Of a stretch of DNA of 64,000 nt, positions 32,748 through 44,659 are shown piece by piece. Origin of the DNA: Falciphora oryzae. Taxonomy: Eukaryota > Ascomycota > Sordariomycetes > Magnaporthales > Magnaporthaceae. The notes under the pieces were generated by a model. The model saw only the letters and a program-made list of their open reading frames with translations. It was not told the origin of the DNA and did not search any database. The position numbers and the translations under genes are program-made. How positions within the stretch are numbered: the stretch's first letter is position 1; the number at the start of each line of letters is the position of its first letter. The stretch lies in assembly GCA_000733355.1 (NCBI GenBank), contig JNVV01000002.1, forward strand, positions 1,186,908 through 1,250,907. Direction: 5' to 3'.

Positions 32748-35188
32748 ATGGACACGCTTAGGCTAAAGCCGCGCCTCCCGGCGCCCGGCGCCGAGCTCGA
32801 GAACTGGGACGACGACGATTTCCTCATCGATGACGACCTGACGTTCCGGAGTGGGGGCTCCAATGCAACCAGCTACGTCAACCGGCGCGACTCCCACTCA
32901 TCCTTCCGTTCGGAGCGCGAATCTCTCCAGGGTGAAGAAAAATGCTTACAAATACCCGATGACGACGAGAAGTCAACAATGGACGCCATCGCGGCCGCTG
33001 CCAACGCCGGAATCCCACTTCCCCGGAACATCACTCCTTCAGCTCTTATGGGCGGCACCATCAAGAGGCTAGGCGGGCGCAAGATCAAGAAAATTATACA
33101 GGAGGACTGGGATGACGACTTGGAGCTCCCAGAGCCGGGCCAGGCGCTTCGTATCAAGCCTCAGGACGGTTCGCGCTTCCCCGAAGTCCTGCGACAAGTC
33201 AGTAGCACGCAGACGAGTCCCGTAAAGACAACGAGGCCGGCCGCCGCCGCCCCTCAACCCGACCAAAAGCCCCGAGCGGGCAACGTCCTTTCTAGCAGTG
33301 TCAATCTCGACAAGTATAGGGACAATGACGACGAAGACGACGACTTCTTCGGCGATGGCGGCGCAACCATCAAGGTTCCCAAGACGCGGCCGCCCAAACC
33401 TGTTCCCCTTATAACCCCTCCAACCCCGCGTAAAAATGAGGGTGACGATGGTTTCGAGCTCGACTTGGAGCTTCCTTCTGATGGCAAGCTCAAACTATCC
33501 ACCCGCAGAGACATCCCCGAGACCCCATCCCTCAACACACTCGACGACTTTGACTGGGGCGAGGGGAGCCTCGGGACTAGATTTGGAGGCACTCGCCGAG
33601 ATGGGCGCTCAAACCGCAGCTCCTCGGTCTCCGCCCTAAGTCCGAGCATAGCCAGCTCGCTGACTGCCGAGAGCGAAGACGAGGCCATGGATGGACTGGT
33701 CCTCCCTGAGGGCCCATTAGACTTCACGGAAAGGCTGAAGAAGCGACGGCAAAGTCCCTCGCCCGAGCGACCGGTTGAGTTGCCACAGCTGCCACCGGTG
33801 GTCACTGCGCCGCTTCCCACCCCTCCTCCCCGCGCTGAGGCAGACCGTGAAGACTTCCTGAGCGGCCTTGAGATTGGAAATGGCGAGGTCTACGATAGCG
33901 GAAAGCTCACCCTCCACCGTAACATTAAGCTCAAGGACGCGAGGTCGGCAAGTCCCACTCGGCCCAAGACCGCCGTCTCCATCACCTTCACCAACAAGCC
34001 CGTGGCGGCCAGTACCTCCCGCCTGCCGCGTCCAATGATGGGACACGAGAGGACTCACACATCGACGTCTCTGGAGCCCGTGTCTGAGAGCGGTGGGCCA
34101 ATATTACCTCGGACCCAGAGGTCGCAGTCGAGGATCGGTCACTCTGCCCAGTCGTCCATTACTAGTCTGCCCACGCCCACCACGTCGTCTCCCGGCCTGT
34201 CGCTACCGCCAGCGACCCCTCGCAGGAAAGAAACTGGCCAGAAGACACCGGCCATGTCCCTCCGCGACGGACCCACGACGACAAATGCGCAACTGTTGCG
34301 ACTTAAGCGCTCACTACCAGTGATGAGAGCTCCCCAGTCTCCCGCCCGGCCTCTCGCATCACGTGGCTATGAGCGGCCCCCTTCACGGACGGACGGTCAC
34401 GGCCGCCCTGGCTCCTCTCACATGCGGCCCAAGACGCCTGTTGAGCGGACTCGGGCCAGCCAGGAGAGCGCAGCCGCACAGGCGCGGAAGAACCCCGTTC
34501 CGTTCCTTGCTGGCGGCTCGATCCAGTCGCAGTCTCATCACGTCACCAGCAAGAGCTCCCGGGCGCTCCGTCGGCAAGACTCAGATGCCGTTGTGGACCT
34601 CAGGCCCTCATCCCGCGCGGTCTCGAGGTCCACTGTGAGGTCTCCTAGTCCGTCCAAGAGGTATCGTGCCGTCGAGAGACTTGCCCAGGAGAAAACGTGG
34701 CAGCAATTGAGTAAGCCCAAGCGGCAACGGAACTTTGGCGATGGCCATGAGCTGGACGGCTTTGACGACCTGGCGACCTCGGCTCAGACGGAGGCACGGT
34801 ACATTAGGCAACCAACCAATGGAGCCAAGGCCCAACTGAGGAGCAAGATGTACCAGAACATCCTGCCCGACCGAACAACCACACCCTCTCCCTCATTGTC
34901 CTCACCATACTCGCCCGCAAGGGCTGACTTCACGCCAAGGTTTGCCAGAGACACGGCCGCAAGTAGAATCGCGCGGGAAACCTCTCTGGCTCAGCGGGCG
35001 CCCTCGAACGGCCCTCTGGCGCCGTTGACGACGCAGCGGGTTGCTCAGCTGTCGACGCGGACCAACTTCAACACGGCACACGGTTCAGGAACCACAAGAT
35101 CGCCCAAGAAAGCGACCAAGCGACCACCGCAGCTGAAGCCCTACCTAATCTCGAACCTTAACCCATCTAAGGACTCTAAAGGTGTGTG

Positions 35189-35219
<31 letters not shown>

Positions 35220-35855
35220 TTTATGCTCCCCCTGGTTCCAACCTGGATTGCTGACACGCGATATGATGACACCACAGTCGTCAAGGGCATGGTCTACAAC
35301 CCAGACACATATCGCTGGGAGGGCAACGAGAACGCTCTGGGCGCATTTGACGCTCCCGCGTCGTCACCATCCACCGCATCTGTCCCGGCGTACCTGGTCA
35401 GGGATAAGGAGAACGCGACGCCGCGACCAGCTCTGATAACCCCTATCGGGGCGACCAAGGGCGTGCAGGTTGTTGGCGGCATGGTTTTCGATCCTCAGAA
35501 CATGTGCTGGTTGAAAATCGGACCGTCCAGCAACGGCAAGAACGACTCTAGCCACGACGCAATGGACGGGTTCAATGCGCTCGACGACGACGACGACGTG
35601 TTCAAGGACATTCCAGACCTGGAGGACACGGCGGCAAAGTCGGCCGAGGGGGGACAGGGCGGCCGTATGAGCGACATCAAGGACGACTGGATGGTCGGGG
35701 AGGAGTTCGACGTAGGGCCAGAGTTTGTCCGCCGACAACGCGAGGAGGAGGCCAAGTGGCGCAAGAAATGCGAACAGTGGCTGAGCCCCCAGCCTCGCGA
35801 CCGCGACGCCTGGCGCTGGACCATCCGAGACATTGTCCTTGGTGCCCAGCAATAA
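32748..35855 (+). CDS. byr4: Byr4/Bfa1-like mitotic-exit (SIN) GTPase regulator
   Basis: 1003 residues from exons 32748-35181 and 35278-35855. Byr4 (fission yeast) and Bfa1 (budding yeast) are the spindle-pole scaffold half of the two-part GAP for the Spg1/Tem1 GTPase, restraining septation and mitotic exit. Seen: N-terminal acidic ELENWDDDDFLIDDD, then IKRLGGRKIKKIIQEDWDDDLELP, a long Ser/Pro/Arg-rich, probably phosphorylated middle, and a conserved C-terminus with VVKGMVYNPDTYRWEGNE, VVGGMVFDPQNMCWLKI and EEFDVGPEFVRRQREEEAKW. The 96-base intron is in frame and stop-free, and its donor is the first GT of a (GT)11 array. ATG at 32748 is the first Met of a frame open since 32139. Confidence 0.88.
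35182..35222 (+). repeat. (GT)11-T20 compound repeat forming the byr4 splice donor
   Basis: Eleven GT units (35182-35203) followed by T to 35222 occupy the first 41 bases of the intron, so every GT is a potential donor. The acceptor ACCACAG ends at 35277. Confidence 0.95.
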
Positions 35856-35952
35856 AATCGGCTGCACCCGACCCGACCGATTCGATACAGCTCGATTGCT
35901 TGCCGACGAGGACACTTCCTTTACCCTTACAGTCATCGACACACCGACGCCA

Positions 35953-35995
35953 ACACCAGCACCAGCACCAGCACCAGCACCAGCACCAGCACCAA
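35953..35995 (+). repeat. Hexamer microsatellite (CACCAG)n
   Basis: About seven imperfect-edged copies of the hexamer, 100 bases after the byr4 stop codon, likely in its 3' UTR. Confidence 0.9.
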
Positions 35996-36224
35996 TACCG
36001 CCACCAATAGAAAACACGGACGTCGTTTCAATCACGAGTATGTCTGCGGGCGACCGTCTGCCCATGGCCAGGCTCAAATAATCCTCTTAGAAAGACTTTT
36101 CTTTCTGCCTTGACCACCTCATCACGTTTCCTTTTTTCCTCTTTCTCCCCATTTACCCTTCGGGCGTTTATTTTAATAAGCCTTCACCTTGATCGCCTTG
36201 ACGGCTCACACTCTTTCTCCACCA

Positions 36225-36249
36225 TTTTTTTTTTTTTTTTTTTTTTTTT
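36225..36249 (+). repeat. Poly(T) tract, 25 bases
   Basis: Uninterrupted T run in the intergenic region between byr4 and atg18. Confidence 0.95.
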
Positions 36250-37418
36250 GGACATGGATAGTGTACCAACATTTTCGGCATGGAGTTGTGGATTCATGCA
36301 TTGTTCATGAGGCAAGCATATTGGGCATAAAGGCGTGTGGGAGTGGGCAGCCACAGTACCAGGTTATTGCGGAGCTTTCCTGGGCGGACTTGAAGCTTAT
36401 GCTACCTGCTACCGCCACCAAAGTTTCGGCTTTTTTTTTTTTTCTTTTTTAGTTTTAGGGGATTTGCCGGGAGTTGCAACGACCCGGGAGACTATTCGAC
36501 AACCCTTTTTCCTTTGTCTTCTTTCTTTTGTTTTCCTTTTGCATATTCTGCCGTCGGCTTGCAGCCGGGCACTGGATGACTACGAGACGCATTTATGACT
36601 TCAACATTTGGATCCATTGGTTTTTTGCCTTGCCTTTTCTCTTTCTTCTTTTTCTTCTTTCCACCGGGGCGTTTTTAAAAAGGGAAAACTGGCCGGGAAC
36701 ACCTAAAAAGGAGGACCGAGGGAAGGAGCGACTCCCTGTGCTTTTTCTGCTTGGGATAGCCAGGTAGTGAATAACGGGGATTTGTACACTGAAGGCAGCA
36801 ATTATTCACTCACCCATGACTTGTATCCTTGAGTTTCTGGTCGCGCGTGTGATGCGATGCTGCGAAGGCGGGACTAATACCGACTGTAGGTACCTAAGGT
36901 CTGGGTGATGCGTGCTATCAATCAAATAGACACGGCCATTGGGACCCACTGTGCGGGTTCTGTAAGGCTATTGATGCGTGTGACACTGCCTGGGCGGGCC
37001 CTGCCCAAAAAACCTTATTACGTTATTGTTCCCGCCATCCCGAGGCAGGGACCCACCCCAGCAACATTTACCTATTCCATCAAGCTCTCTGCCTGGGTCG
37101 CGCAAGGAATCCCCAAGCAGCCGCCCGTGATCCGAGCCGCCTTCCTATCCACTTGCTGCCTTGGTTGGTGCATGCATGCATCCATCCCTCCGCACGTCTC
37201 CGTCGGCGTCAATCTCAACCGCCTCCAGACCGAATCCGAGTCGACGACGACCATTCCTGCAATCGACAGGCAGGCCGACTGACGCCCTCCCCCGTCCCCG
37301 CGGCCTTCCAGCCCGCGCTGGCGCAGCGACTTACCAACTACCCGCCCGCCGCGTCCCAGTCGCAGGCCGCCGACCACCACGGGCGTGGACGCTGCCGACC
37401 TCGGGCCGCAACGCAACC

Positions 37419-39198
37419 ATGGCCGCGCCCGCGCTCAATTTCATCACCTTCAACCAGGACCACAACTGCCTGGCTGTTGGTATGCGCATGCATCCTGCCC
37501 TCCTGTCCTTGGCTAGCGGCCTCGGTTCTCGTTGCGCTTGCGCTGCACCGGGCCTGTCTGCTAACAGCGCCCGCCCTACAGGCACCTCGCGGGGATTCCG
37601 CATATACCATACCGATCCCTTCTCTAAGATCTTCAGCAGCGATGACGGCAATGTCTCCATCATCGAGATGCTCTTCTCGACCTCCCTGGTCGCCCTGATC
37701 CTCTCCCCCCGCCACCTCATCATCCAAAACACAAAGGTGAGAAAGACGCAGCAACGCACATGCCAGTCCCTTTCCCTCTGCCCGTCTGTGCTGGCTGACC
37801 GTGAGCTCTGCTCTGCGCCTGCCCCCGCCCGAACCTCTAGCGCGCGTCCGTCATCTGCGAGCTCACCTTTCCCTCCGCCGTGCTGGCTGTCCGCCTTAAC
37901 CGGAAGCGCCTCGCCGTTGTGCTCGAGGACGAGATATACCTCTACGACATTTCCAACATGAGCCTTCTTTTCACCATCGCCACGTCGCCGAACCCCAGCG
38001 CCATCTGCGCCCTGTCGCCCTCGTCCGAGAACTGCTACATCGCCTACCCCCTGCCCAAGCCGCGTGAGGACCGCGACGACAAGCGCCCCAGCCACGCCCC
38101 GCCGCCCTCGACATTTGTGCCCCCCACCTCAGGCGAGGTGCTCATCTTCGACACCTTGACCCTCAAGGCCGTCAACGTCGTCGAGGCCCACCGCTCCCCC
38201 CTGTCGTGCGTCGCCGTCAACAGCGAGGGCACCCTCCTGGCCACCGCCTCCGAGACGGGCACTATCATACGCGTCTTCAGCGTCCCCAAGGGCCAGAAGC
38301 TATACCAGTTCCGCCGCGGAACCTACCCCTCCACCATCTACAGCATGTCCTTCAACCTCAGCTCCACCCTCCTCTGCGTCTCCTCCACCTCGGACACGGT
38401 CCACATCTTCCGCCTCGGTGCCCCCCACGGCGGCAGCCCGGGAGCTGCTCATATGCTGCCCGCAACCGCCTCAGGTCCCGGCGCCATCCCTTCCGCATCA
38501 CGCGCGGACCGCCGCTCCAGATCCAGGAGCTACGACAGCGGCAACGACTCGCCCAGCAGCGCGGCAGGCTCTCCCCACAGCGACCCCGCCGAGCTCGCCG
38601 GTAACGGGGCCTCGTCGGGCGCCGACGGCGCGGCCGGTGGCCGGGACGGAGCCCACAAGAGGCAGCAGAGCGGTTCTTTCAGTGGCATGCTCCGCAGATC
38701 CTCCCAGCTGATGGGTCGCAGCGTCGCTGGCGTTGTTGGCTCGTACCTGCCCCAGACCGTCACGGAGATGTGGGAGCCTGCGCGTGACTTTGCCTACATC
38801 AAGATCCCCAAGCCGTCATCCTCGGCTGTATCCCCGCGGCAAGGCGGCGGCGGCGGCGCGGCGGGCAGTATATCATCTCCGCCAGGTCCTCATTCTAGCG
38901 GGCCCCTCCGCAGTGTCGTTGCCATGAGCAGCAGCAGCCCGCAGGTCATGGTGGTGACGAGCGACGGTGGCTTCTACGTATTCAACATCAACATGGAGCA
39001 CGGCGGCGAGGGGTACTTGGTCAAGCAGTTTTCGTATGTGAGCCCTTTGCGTGAGACCGTTGTTTTTCACCATACCATGTTGCCCCCATATCCCACTTTC
39101 TGCTTTCACTTGTCCTCATACTGACAAGCGCGGATTTTGAATATTTTAGGGTACTTGAGGGCGACGACAAACTCGACGCGTCGTCCTACGGAACCTAA
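37419..39198 (+). CDS. atg18: Atg18, PROPPIN phosphoinositide-binding autophagy protein
   Basis: 485 residues from exons 37419-37479, 37582-37736, 37841-39033 and 39150-39198. Atg18 is a seven-bladed beta-propeller that binds PI3P and PI(3,5)P2 and acts with Atg2 on phagophore and vacuolar membranes. Seen: [23 protein letters not shown] built across intron 1, [21 protein letters not shown], and the lipid-binding signature FRRG at residues 229-232 within [16 protein letters not shown] Ser/Gly-rich loop of about 80 residues (about 255-340) interrupts the propeller before the [20 protein letters not shown] blade, typical of fungal Atg18. The last exon supplies [15 protein letters not shown] and the stop. 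All four joins keep phase. Convergent with pps1. Confidence 0.94.
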
Positions 39199-40290
39199 AG
39201 AGATGGCACTTCTCTTCTTATCGTGGTCTCTGCTTTCTTTTTTTCTCCTCCTTTTTTTTTCTTGGCTTTTGTTGTCTTTCTTTTCGTCTTTTTTTTTTTT
39301 TTTTTTTTTTTTTTTTCTCCAGTTCGAACTTCCATTTGTCGGATGCATCAGCGTATGGCGTTCGATCCCGTCCATCTCCCATTACCCTCATGAGGGGACT
39401 CTATTATACTCCGTAATGCAATCCCACCCAACTCGACACCGCACCCAACTATATTGAGGACCTACCCTAGATAGGGTCTCAGCGGTGGCTCGTCCGCCGC
39501 CGGGGTGGAGAACCAAAAACACGGCCTATTCCGGATTTTGCATATGTCGACCTCAGAGCCAGAGGCACGAAGTAGGCCAGCAGGGCCCATCCCCATCTCA
39601 CGGCTACCAACAGATCAATCAAGGTATTATCACTATTATTTTATTGTTTTTATTGTCTGAAGCATTGTTAGGATTTATGCAGCAACCCTTTCGTAAAAGC
39701 TCAGCGGTATATCCCCAAACCCTCATGGATCGAGGACTGTGCTAAGAACGATGCTATATTCCGTCGCAATCTGCTTCTGCCATGTGGCACTCATACGCCA
39801 GAAAACATGAATCAACATCCAAATAAACAGCAAAGAAAGGGGGGTACGGGTCGGGCTGGATGAGAAAACAAAGTGTCATGAAAACATGTATCGTTCAAGA
39901 TCGTTAAGAATGCCGGCGTTCCCAGGGGAGAGCTGGCCGTATGGACAGCCGAGTATCGAATTGTAGTAGCTTCAGGGCGTTACCGGGCGTCACAGGTCTG
40001 CTCGGACGTAGGTCTTAGCGGGACCAGACGGCCAAGGCGCCGGCGGTCTTGACTGTGTCCGGGAGATTCCGGGAGCCTGCCGGCACTCAACAGTCCCATC
40101 ACTCAAGCCAGGCACGACGCTGAGTGGGTTGAATCAGGCGGCCTCACAGTGCGCTGGTAGCGCCCTCATTGACGCCCGGTCGGAAGCCCGACAGCTTCCT
40201 ATAGCACAAACCCCCAGCGGCAGGCAGGCAGGGAGGGCACTTTCCGTTGGCCAGGAGCCTGGTAGGGAGCGGATGCCATGGTACATCGGC
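39199..40290. other. Convergent intergenic region, 1.1 kb
   Basis: 3' flanks of atg18 and pps1. T-rich from 39230, with an uninterrupted T run at 39289-39316 (28 bases). No gene supported. Confidence 0.5.
39289..39316 (+). repeat. Poly(T) tract, 28 bases
   Basis: Longest pure homopolymer noted in the window, about 90 bases after the atg18 stop. Confidence 0.95.
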
Positions 40291-42483
40291 TCATCTTGCG
40301 TATGGTCGATTCATGAGGGCTATCTCGCGTGAGATTTCGGCCCACTCGAGCTCCCGCTTCAGGTCTTCGGACCGGCGCGTCTGGAGCAGCTCCTCCCATT
40401 TGAGCAGCTCATACGCAAATCTCAAGTGGGGTTGGATGATGACGTTGAGCCTGCGGGCCCGAACAAAGCTGTAGGCCCTCGGGAACGATAGCTTCATCTC
40501 CCGCATCACCTCGGCAATGCAAATGGTGGCGCTGCGAGAGACTCCAACGCGGCAATGTACCAGGGTTGCCGTGCCATTGCGTCGACCTCGCTCTGCACGT
40601 TGGGAGAAAGTCCCGTCAGCTTGTCAAGTCTTCTATTTGTCTTGAATTTCAACACAAGGCGCAGGCTTACCTATAAAATCTAAACACCTTTCAAACTCGC
40701 TCGTCAGGGGGTCTATACCGTTATCCTGGACTCCCTGGACGTTGCAGACGTTTTCCGGACCCCATTCCTCGAGCTCGCCCTCTCTCCACATGACCATCTC
40801 GCCAACACTGAGGATCTGGCCGATACCCAGGGCTTTGAGGAGGTCCGTGTTGTTGGCGTGTCCCAGGTTGCCGAGATACATATAGTCGAGGATCCTGCTA
40901 GGAAACGAGCCGTCCAGTGCGGGCAGCCACTTGGGCTCGTTGCTCAGCATGGCCGTCACGTCGGCTAGGCTCTTATGCGCACATGCTGGCGAGGCCGTGA
41001 GCAGGCGGGCGGCTATGGCGTTTAGCAAGGCAACATCGGTCGGGTACGCGAAGAAGTTGCGCTTCTTCGCAGTGTGGAGATCCAGCCATGCCTGGGGAAC
41101 CGGGGTGCCGGTGCTATAGCTGAGATAGGCTATACCGAGCAAAGTCAACTCCGTGTAGCCGTCTTGACAGTGAATGAGGATCTTCCTGGACGGGGGCGCC
41201 GCCGTCGCCGGTGCACCGCCATTGTCGGCCGCGGCGTGCTCCCCCAGGCCACCGGGGCACTGTCCATCGGGCGGCGTTGGGCAGGTGCCGTGGGCCAGAT
41301 GATAGATGGACTTGCACGTCTCAAGGATGCCGTCTGCCTCGGCCTGGGACCAGGTGGGTGGCAGGATCGAGCCTGAGGATGGGAATTCAAGGAAGGCCTG
41401 CTGGACAGCCGTTTCGGGGCAGCCAACAAGAGACTGGAGGGCACCGGGGTTCAGCTGGCCCATGTCGGTGCACTCGATAAGCACGTCAAAGCCAGATTCA
41501 TCGTCGGTCCCAGGGTCGGGCGTGGGGCCCAGCCACACATTATGCGAAATTTCCGAGGCCCGGGTCATGGCGTACATCTCCTTGCGCTCCTGGCTGAACA
41601 GGTCGACGACGCTGCCAGTCAGATGACCGGCCGAGTCGACGGCCACGACGCCCGGGTGGTTTTTTTCAAAGTCGGAAAAGGGGACAAGGCAGACAAAGGT
41701 GCTGTAACGGGGGAGGAAGTCCCCTCCGGCCTCGTGCTTCTGCCGCCACAGGTGCTGGGCGTTTGCTATGTCCCAACCCAGCCTCCGGACCAGGAGCTCA
41801 TCGTCTCCGTAGACGATAATGTCCGAGGTCATGGCGGACTTGGCAGCCTGTATCTGAAAGTTGCGGACCGAGAAGCCGTCACGGGGGTCGACGTCAAGGA
41901 ATTCGGCAGCGTCGCCGGGCTGGAGGAATTCGTGCGGGGCAATGGCGCCCTTCAGGCGCGAGGTGGCAAGGTTGCCATCAGCTTTGACCAGGGTGAGGCC
42001 GCGCAGGCAGCGGGGTGTTTTCCGCAGGGCACGGCGGCGCTGGACGAAGAAGGCTTGCTGGATATGGTTGCCCGGGTGGAGGCCGTGCAGCCAGGGAAAG
42101 ACAGCAGCCGGGCTGGGCAACGGCTGGCGGGCGGCGTGGTCCAGGGCAGCGACGACGTCGCTGGCTGCGATCTGGTAGAGGCTGAGGGAGCCCCCATCGG
42201 CGGGCTGAAGGCGGGGGAAGCGGTCCGGGGGGTGGAGGAAGGACGAGGGCGAACAGTCGGGGTCGTGCTCGGGAGACTGGGGCCCGTCTCGAGTGGGCTG
42301 CTGCTGCTGCGGCGCCGAGGCGGGGACTGGGCCGGGGGAACAGGTGGGAATGTGTTTATTCGGGATGGGACTGGCGGCGGCGTTTATGTTGTCTATCGGG
42401 ATGGACGAGGCGGCGAGAGACGTGATGCCCGACGAGGCACGATGGGGCGGGATGGGCCGCGGCAGGGCAATGGTGGCCATCAT
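40291..42483 (-). CDS. PPS1: Pps1-like dual-specificity protein phosphatase
   Basis: 704 residues from exons 42483-40671 and 40592-40291. The 78-base intron falls just before the active site, and splicing yields ERGRRNGTATLVHCRVGVSR with catalytic Cys618 and Arg624 (HC-x5-R). Pps1 in budding yeast is a dual-specificity phosphatase linked to S-phase control. Upstream lies a second phosphatase-like module with KILIHCQDGYTELTLLGIAY: Cys439 is present but Glu replaces the Arg of HC-x5-R, so it should be catalytically dead. The DSP domain starts at about FPSRILDYMYLGNLGHA. The N-terminal 100 residues are Pro/Ser/Ala-rich and probably disordered. Start at the first Met of the frame (42483), with another at 42480. 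Convergent with atg18, divergent from the DDHD gene. Confidence 0.9.
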
Positions 42484-44659
42484 GGCACGCGCGGGCTGAG
42501 GCGGGCCGGCTGGCTGTGTGGCTTAGTGGTTCCGGCTCCGGGTCCGGCTGAGGCCTTGCTGGGACGAGGGCCGCCAAAGGATGCTGCGATGCAAGCACGA
42601 AGGCATGCGCAGGTGCTACCACGACGAGCAACAGGCACACAAAGACTCACACGAATCCACGGGCTGGCGCACACAACAAGAAGCAACGAACCCAAAGCCA
42701 AACCCAAATGAATTTGAGAGTCCAAATCGCAGGTCGAGCGGAGAAGAAAGAAAGAAGAGAAAGAAAAGGCAGAATAACAAACAAAAAAAAAAAACAGTAG
42801 GAAAGGAAAGAGAAGAGAAGAAAACCCAGAAGACAGGAAATGAGCTACAAAGCAAGCAAGAGTGCAAAGCAGAGACGGCGACGAGGCCCGATCAAGCGTG
42901 CTGTGTGCCGTTGTCTTGTTTGGAGGCCGGACGGGGCCCAGATAGATGGTAGCCAGCTGCTCCAGCCCGACGAGGGGCGATGGGCGCGACCGATTGCTGT
43001 TTGATGCTGGGGACGGCGGCCAGACAGGTACGAGGACGGTTCCCAGGCCTGGAGTCTGGTCGTACGACGGTGCTCAAGCAACGATGGCGGCGAATCGATG
43101 AAACGAGATGGGAAAGTGCTGACAGGAGTGGAGTCTGGCAGTTGGGACTGGAGTCGCGAGATAGACCCGACAGCTAGCAGTGGAGGCCCAGCCAGGTGGG
43201 GGATAAGGCAGGGAAGTGGCAGGTAGCGGAGGAGGCACAATGCGTGGCATGTCGATGTGTGGTGAGAGGGCCCGAGGGCGACAGGGGACTGGGGATCGCT
43301 AGGCCGGGACATGGGCAGGTACCTGGCTATCTGGCCGAGACGGCAGGCGGGAGGCTGGGCACCGCGGGTACCTCTCTAGCAGGCCCATTGCAGGCCCATT
43401 GCAGGCCCATTGAGAGGCCACGGCCGCTGCGCTGCCCGGCGCGGCCATTGCCTGTTTCACGTTCCAGGCCCAACCCCCGGTGCTGGGCAATTATTGCACG
43501 GCCGTTTTGCAGAGAGGTACGGCGGTGCAGCGATAAAGGGCGATATGCAGCAGATGCAGAGTGGACCCTCTCCACGTTCCTTGCTGCGGGGGCGCCAGAT
43601 GAGTGCAGCTTGAGGGGTAACAGGAAGCCCAATCACGAGCCCCCGATGCTCAAAGGCGGCACCAGAAACACGGCGTTAACGCGGCTTTCCCAGCCCCAGC
43701 ATTCCGAGAGGGATTGGCTCATTGGGTGGCACGGTTGGGCACGGGCCGACTGGGTTGAGATTTGGGGTCTATTCTGGGTACCTAGGTACCTATGCAGGGC
43801 AGCTGGATGCACGGGGATGCGTTTGCAGGCTCGTCGAGCACGCCTTTGCGAGCTGTGCACCATGCTTCCCTATATTTCACTATATTTCCCTATCTACATA
43901 CATACCACAATGACTCCAAACGCAACCGATATGCACCCTCACGGACACATCAGGTGGCCCCAACTCGAGTGGGACATGCCAGGCCCGGACAGAGCGTCAG
44001 GAAGTGGCCACTGCATGCCGGCCCGCGGGCTCCCCACCCGGGAGACACGGTTGGAGCGTCCGCCTTGGTTTCCACAAGAGCTACTCTCCGATCATTCCCT
44101 TTCACTTGATCTTCTCTCCCGCCTCGTTGCGTCGGCGCATTAATCGAAGGAAGGCATGCAGGTCCGACGTTTTGTCGGCACCCAGCGAAGCCGGAAGTCA
44201 ATTTGCGGCAGGCGAGCCAGCTGAGGCACAACAAGCATAGACCCAGCCATGACAAGTGCCTGACCGTGCCGACTGTGCACATCTAATAATAATAATAATA
44301 CAGTTCCTGGAAAGGAGATTCCGCGTGCTCCACATCTTCCACCAGGGAGCAAAAGTAGGTACCCACAGCGCCGAGCAGCAGGCCCACACAGCGTGCGTCA
44401 TTGATAACCTCGTTTATCACCACCAAAAGCGAGCTTCCGAACCCAGCCTGTCGAGCCTTGGCCGTCTTCATGCAACGGCCCCTTTGTCACCACCCGAGCA
44501 CGTGTTTCCCGTGGCCTCTGCCGGCTCTCTGGCTCCCGTCCCTCTAGCGGCAGGGGGGGGAGAGGTGTGCGTGCATGTGTGTGGCAGGAGGCGGTTGACC
44601 AAGTTGGGGTGCTATCCGCGACCAATCTCGCAGGCTGCTTGTTGGCCTTGGCTGTCGCC
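42484..44659. promoter_or_regulatory. Divergent upstream region, pps1 / DDHD lipase
   Basis: 2.2 kb between opposite-facing starts with no supported gene. It contains an A-rich tract (42723-42835), a three-copy tandem repeat at 43380-43412, the palindromes GGTACCTAGGTACC/TAGGTACCTA at 43777-43792, and an (ATA)n run at about 44285-44300. A 315-codon frame (43196-44143) starts at GTG and has no recognisable content. Confidence 0.5.
43380..43412 (+). repeat. Tandem repeat, 3 copies of CAGGCCCATTG
   Basis: Three exact 11-base copies in a row, between pps1 and the DDHD gene. Confidence 0.93.

Larger units (their letters stand above)
35856..37418. other. Intergenic region, 1.56 kb
   Basis: Holds a (CACCAG)n hexamer array just after the byr4 stop (about 35953-35995), a T run of 25 at 36225-36249, a palindrome TAGGTACCTA at 36887-36896, and the presumed atg18 promoter. 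The frame 35833-36081 reading Pro-Ala repeats is produced by the hexamer array and is not called as a gene. Confidence 0.5.

Noticed and set aside
35833..36081. Frame with Pro-Ala repeat after byr4
   Set aside because: The repeat is the translation of the hexamer microsatellite in the 3' flank; the byr4 stop at 35855 is well supported.
43196..44143. 315-codon plus-strand frame
   Set aside because: Starts at GTG, crosses the 11-base tandem repeat and palindromes, and contains no recognisable domain.
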